9,035 nt of DNA. Source: Eubacteriales bacterium. GTDB taxonomy: Bacteria; Bacillota_A; Clostridia; Lachnospirales; Lachnospiraceae. The notes under the pieces are model-generated. The model was not told the DNA's origin. It saw only the letters and a program-made list of their open reading frames with translations, and made no database searches. Where the stretch lies: contig JAUNJL010000087.1 in NCBI GenBank assembly GCA_030533315.1, positions 1 to 9,035 on the forward strand, written 5' to 3'. The translations under genes and the position numbers were made by a program. This document shows, in pieces, positions 6,552 through 9,035 of the stretch; the stretch's first letter is position 1, and every line of letters begins with the position of its first letter.

Positions 6552-9014
6552 ATGCAAAATGAATTTACAAGGCAGGCGAAGGATGCGCTTCTTCTGGCAA
6601 AGGAGGCTGCCTCTACCTTAAAGCATCGTTACGTGGGGACGGAGCACCTGCTGATGGGGCTCCTCGCGGAGGATGAGGGCACGGCGGGCAAGGTGCTGGA
6701 CGAGTTTGACGTGATTCCCAAGGATCTTCTGGAGCTGGTGGAATCCCTGATCGCACCCCCTGTGGGGGAAGGGGACGGGACGGTCCTTTTGGAGCCGGAA
6801 TACAGTCTTCGGGCAAAAAAGGTCATTGAGAGCGCAAAGGAAGAGGCGGAAAATATGATGGAGGAGGTGGGTACCGAGCATCTCCTTCTGGCCATGCTGA
6901 GGGAGACGGACTGTGTGGGCACCCGGCTCCTCCACACCATGGGGGTTCAGATCCAAAAGCTGTACGCAGCCGTGCTGACAGCCATGGGGATGGACAGCGA
7001 GAGCGCCAATGAGGAGTACCAGGCCATAAAGGCCATGAGAGGCGGACGGTCCTCCGCCACGCCCACCCTGGATCAGTACAGCCGCGACCTTACCAGGATG
7101 GCCGCAGAGGGAAAGCTGGATCCGGTGGTGGGCCGGGATCAGGAGATCGGGAGGCTGATCCAGATTCTGAGCCGCAGGACAAAGAACAATCCCTGCCTGG
7201 TGGGAGAGCCGGGAGTTGGGAAAACTGCGATCGCCGAGGGGCTTGCCCAGAGGATCGTATCCGGGATGGTTCCTGACACGGTGAAGGATAAGCGCCTGGT
7301 GGTGCTGGACCTGTCCGGCATGGTGGCAGGGAGCAAGTACCGGGGAGAGTTTGAGGAGAGGATCCGGAACGTGATCCGGGAGGTGACGGATCACCAGGGG
7401 ATACTCCTGTTCATAGACGAGCTTCATACCATCATCGGAGCCGGCGGGGCGGAGGGAGCCCTGGACGCCTCCAATATTCTAAAGCCTTCCCTTTCCCGAG
7501 GGGAGCTGCAGATTATTGGGGCCACCACCCTGGAGGAATACCGGAAGTATATTGAGAAGGATGCGGCCTTAGAGCGCCGTTTCCAGCCTATTACGGTGGA
7601 GGAGCCCTCCCAGGAGGAGGCCATCAGGATCCTGGAGGGGCTGCGGCCCTATTATGAGCGGCATCATCAGGTGGAGATCACCCAGGAGGCTCTGGAGGCG
7701 GCGGTAAAAATGTCCACGCGCTACATCAGCGACCGTTTTTTGCCGGACAAGGCCATTGACATCATCGATGAGGCGGCCTCGAAGGTCCGCCTGGCGGTTT
7801 ACCAAAAGGAACCTCGCCTGGAGGAGCTGGAGGCGGAGCTGTCCGCCTTGGGAGAGGAAAAAGAGGAGGCTCTGAAGATCTCGGATCTGAAGCAGGCAAA
7901 GCGGCTTCAGGAGGAGCAGCAGGCCGTTGCGGAGGAGCTGGAAAAAAGACGGGAGAAGCTTTGGAAGAAAAGCAAAAAAAGGACGCTGGTGGTGGACGAG
8001 GGAGCCGTGGCCTCCATCGTGTCCGACTGGACCAAGATCCCGGTGCAGCGTCTGACCGAGGGGGAGACGAAGCGTCTGGCCCAGCTGGAGAAGGAGCTGC
8101 ACAAGCGGGTGGTGGGCCAGGAGGAGGCAGTGGCGGCCGTGGCCCAGGCGGTAAAAAGAGGCCGGGTAGGCCTGAAGGATCCAAGAAGGCCCATCGGCTC
8201 CTTCCTCTTTCTGGGGCCCACCGGAGTGGGAAAGACAGAGCTTTCCAAGGCCCTTGCGGAGACCGTCTTTGGAAGCGAGCAGTCCATGATCCGGGTGGAT
8301 ATGTCGGAATACATGGAGAAGCACAGTGTTTCCAAGATCATCGGATCCCCTCCTGGCTATGTGGGCTACGATGAGGGAGGGCAGCTCTCGGAGAAGGTAA
8401 GGAGAAATCCCTACTGTGTGATCCTTTTTGACGAGATCGAAAAGGCCCACCCGGATGTGTTCAACATTCTCCTTCAGGTGTTGGACGACGGCCATATCAC
8501 AGATGCCCATGGCCGGAAGGTGGATTTTAAGCAGACCATCCTCATCATGACCTCCAATGCGGGGGCGCAGTCCATCATTGAGCCAAAGCGTCTGGGCTTT
8601 ATCTCGGAGGTGGATGAGAAGAGGGACTATGAGCGCATGAAGGCGGGGGTCATGGAGGAGGTGCGCCGGAGCTTTAAGCCGGAGTTCCTGAACCGTATCG
8701 ACGAGATCATGGTTTTCCATACCCTGACCAAGGAAAATATCCGAAGGATCGTGGAGATCCTCCTAAAAACTCTTCAGGACCGCTGCAAGGAGCAGATGGA
8801 CATCCAGCTTCATGTGACAGCCGCCGCGAAGGATCATTTGGCGGAGTCCGGGTATGACAGCAAATACGGCGCCCGTCCCCTGCGGAGGGCGATCCAGAGC
8901 CAGGTGGAGGATCCTTTGGCCAACGAGCTTCTGGAGGGAAGACTGCACAGGGGAGACCGTGTGACCGTCCAGCTAAAGAACAAGGGACTGGTCTTCACGG
9001 CAAAAAAGGATTGA
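6552..9014 (+). CDS. clpC: ATP-dependent Clp protease ATP-binding subunit ClpC (Hsp100 unfoldase)
   Basis: An 820-residue cytosolic AAA+ ring unfoldase that feeds proteins to ClpP. Two Clp-N repeats occupy about 1-145, each with a GTEH motif (29-32 and 107-110). The first ATPase domain has Walker A GEPGVGKT (218-225), Walker B LLFIDE (285-290), pore loop KYRG (262-265) and arginine-finger region ERRF (341-344). A coiled middle domain spans about 411-475; it is short, as in ClpC, not long as in ClpB. The second ATPase domain has GPTGVGKT (555-562), pore loop GYVG (602-605), VILFDE (623-628), FLNR (712-715) and sensor-2 GARPLRR (773-779). LGF at 681-683 sits where the ClpP-docking loop is found, supporting a protease partner. 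AGGAGG at 6541-6546 lies 5 nt before the ATG. No CtsR-type operator repeats or CIRCE element are visible upstream. No ctsR, mcsA or mcsB gene precedes it. The window ends 21 nt after the stop. Confidence 0.96.
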   Translation: MQNEFTRQAKDALLLAKEAASTLKHRYVGTEHLLMGLLAEDEGTAGKVLDEFDVIPKDLLELVESLIAPPVGEGDGTVLLEPEYSLRAKKVIESAKEEAENMMEEVGTEHLLLAMLRETDCVGTRLLHTMGVQIQKLYAAVLTAMGMDSESANEEYQAIKAMRGGRSSATPTLDQYSRDLTRMAAEGKLDPVVGRDQEIGRLIQILSRRTKNNPCLVGEPGVGKTAIAEGLAQRIVSGMVPDTVKDKRLVVLDLSGMVAGSKYRGEFEERIRNVIREVTDHQGILLFIDELHTIIGAGGAEGALDASNILKPSLSRGELQIIGATTLEEYRKYIEKDAALERRFQPITVEEPSQEEAIRILEGLRPYYERHHQVEITQEALEAAVKMSTRYISDRFLPDKAIDIIDEAASKVRLAVYQKEPRLEELEAELSALGEEKEEALKISDLKQAKRLQEEQQAVAEELEKRREKLWKKSKKRTLVVDEGAVASIVSDWTKIPVQRLTEGETKRLAQLEKELHKRVVGQEEAVAAVAQAVKRGRVGLKDPRRPIGSFLFLGPTGVGKTELSKALAETVFGSEQSMIRVDMSEYMEKHSVSKIIGSPPGYVGYDEGGQLSEKVRRNPYCVILFDEIEKAHPDVFNILLQVLDDGHITDAHGRKVDFKQTILIMTSNAGAQSIIEPKRLGFISEVDEKRDYERMKAGVMEEVRRSFKPEFLNRIDEIMVFHTLTKENIRRIVEILLKTLQDRCKEQMDIQLHVTAAAKDHLAESGYDSKYGARPLRRAIQSQVEDPLANELLEGRLHRGDRVTVQLKNKGLVFTAKKD

Positions 9015-9035
9015 GGGCAGGACGTCTCCCCGCTT

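Noticed and set aside
6373..6621. 82-codon + strand frame starting at the gntR stop
   Set aside because: It crosses a strong terminator hairpin and overlaps the first 70 bases of clpC in another frame; it is arginine-rich and resembles no family. It is noted only as a possible trace of a lost gene.
7569..8720. A 383-codon open frame on the - strand within clpC
   Set aside because: Antisense shadow of conserved ClpC coding sequence, with no plausible protein features.

Overview
The window reads as a gene-dense piece of a Clostridia chromosome, most likely Lachnospiraceae-like. The grounds are clostridial-type PurN, PurD and PurE sequence signatures, a class A flavodiiron protein typical of anaerobes, strong AGGAGG-type ribosome binding sites, heavy use of AGG arginine codons, and a ClpC-type unfoldase. 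All seven credible genes lie on the + strand. The species cannot be named from the sequence alone.

Region 1 (9-3522) is part of a de novo purine operon: purE, purM, purN and purD. purM and purN overlap by 7 nt and the other gaps are 55 and 31 nt. PurE works on carboxylated AIR, PurM closes the imidazole ring to make AIR, PurN formylates GAR, and PurD makes GAR. purC, purF, purH, purK, purL and the remaining pathway genes are not in the window; purF and others could lie to the left. Region 2 (3544-5676) follows purD after only 21 nt. It holds a complete flavodiiron protein (oxygen or nitric oxide reductase) and a protein with an SseB-like fold that appears to be two related halves. Regions 1 and 2 are plausibly one transcription unit.

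Region 3 (5677-5998) is a 322-base gap with no convincing gene. It contains a run of GC-rich hairpins ending in a good intrinsic terminator at 5871-5896, then a perfect 7+7 bp inverted repeat and weak promoter-like elements ahead of the next gene. Region 4 (5999-9014) holds a short YtrA-type GntR regulator, a 178-base gap with a second intrinsic terminator (6454-6491), and clpC. The ctsR-mcsA-mcsB genes that accompany clpC in Bacillus-type genomes are absent from this locus.

I do not see a clear undescribed system. The items most worth a second look are the structured gap before gntR, the terminator placed between gntR and clpC with no obvious promoter after it, the divergent middle domain of ClpC, and the flavodiiron/SseB-like pair attached to purine genes.
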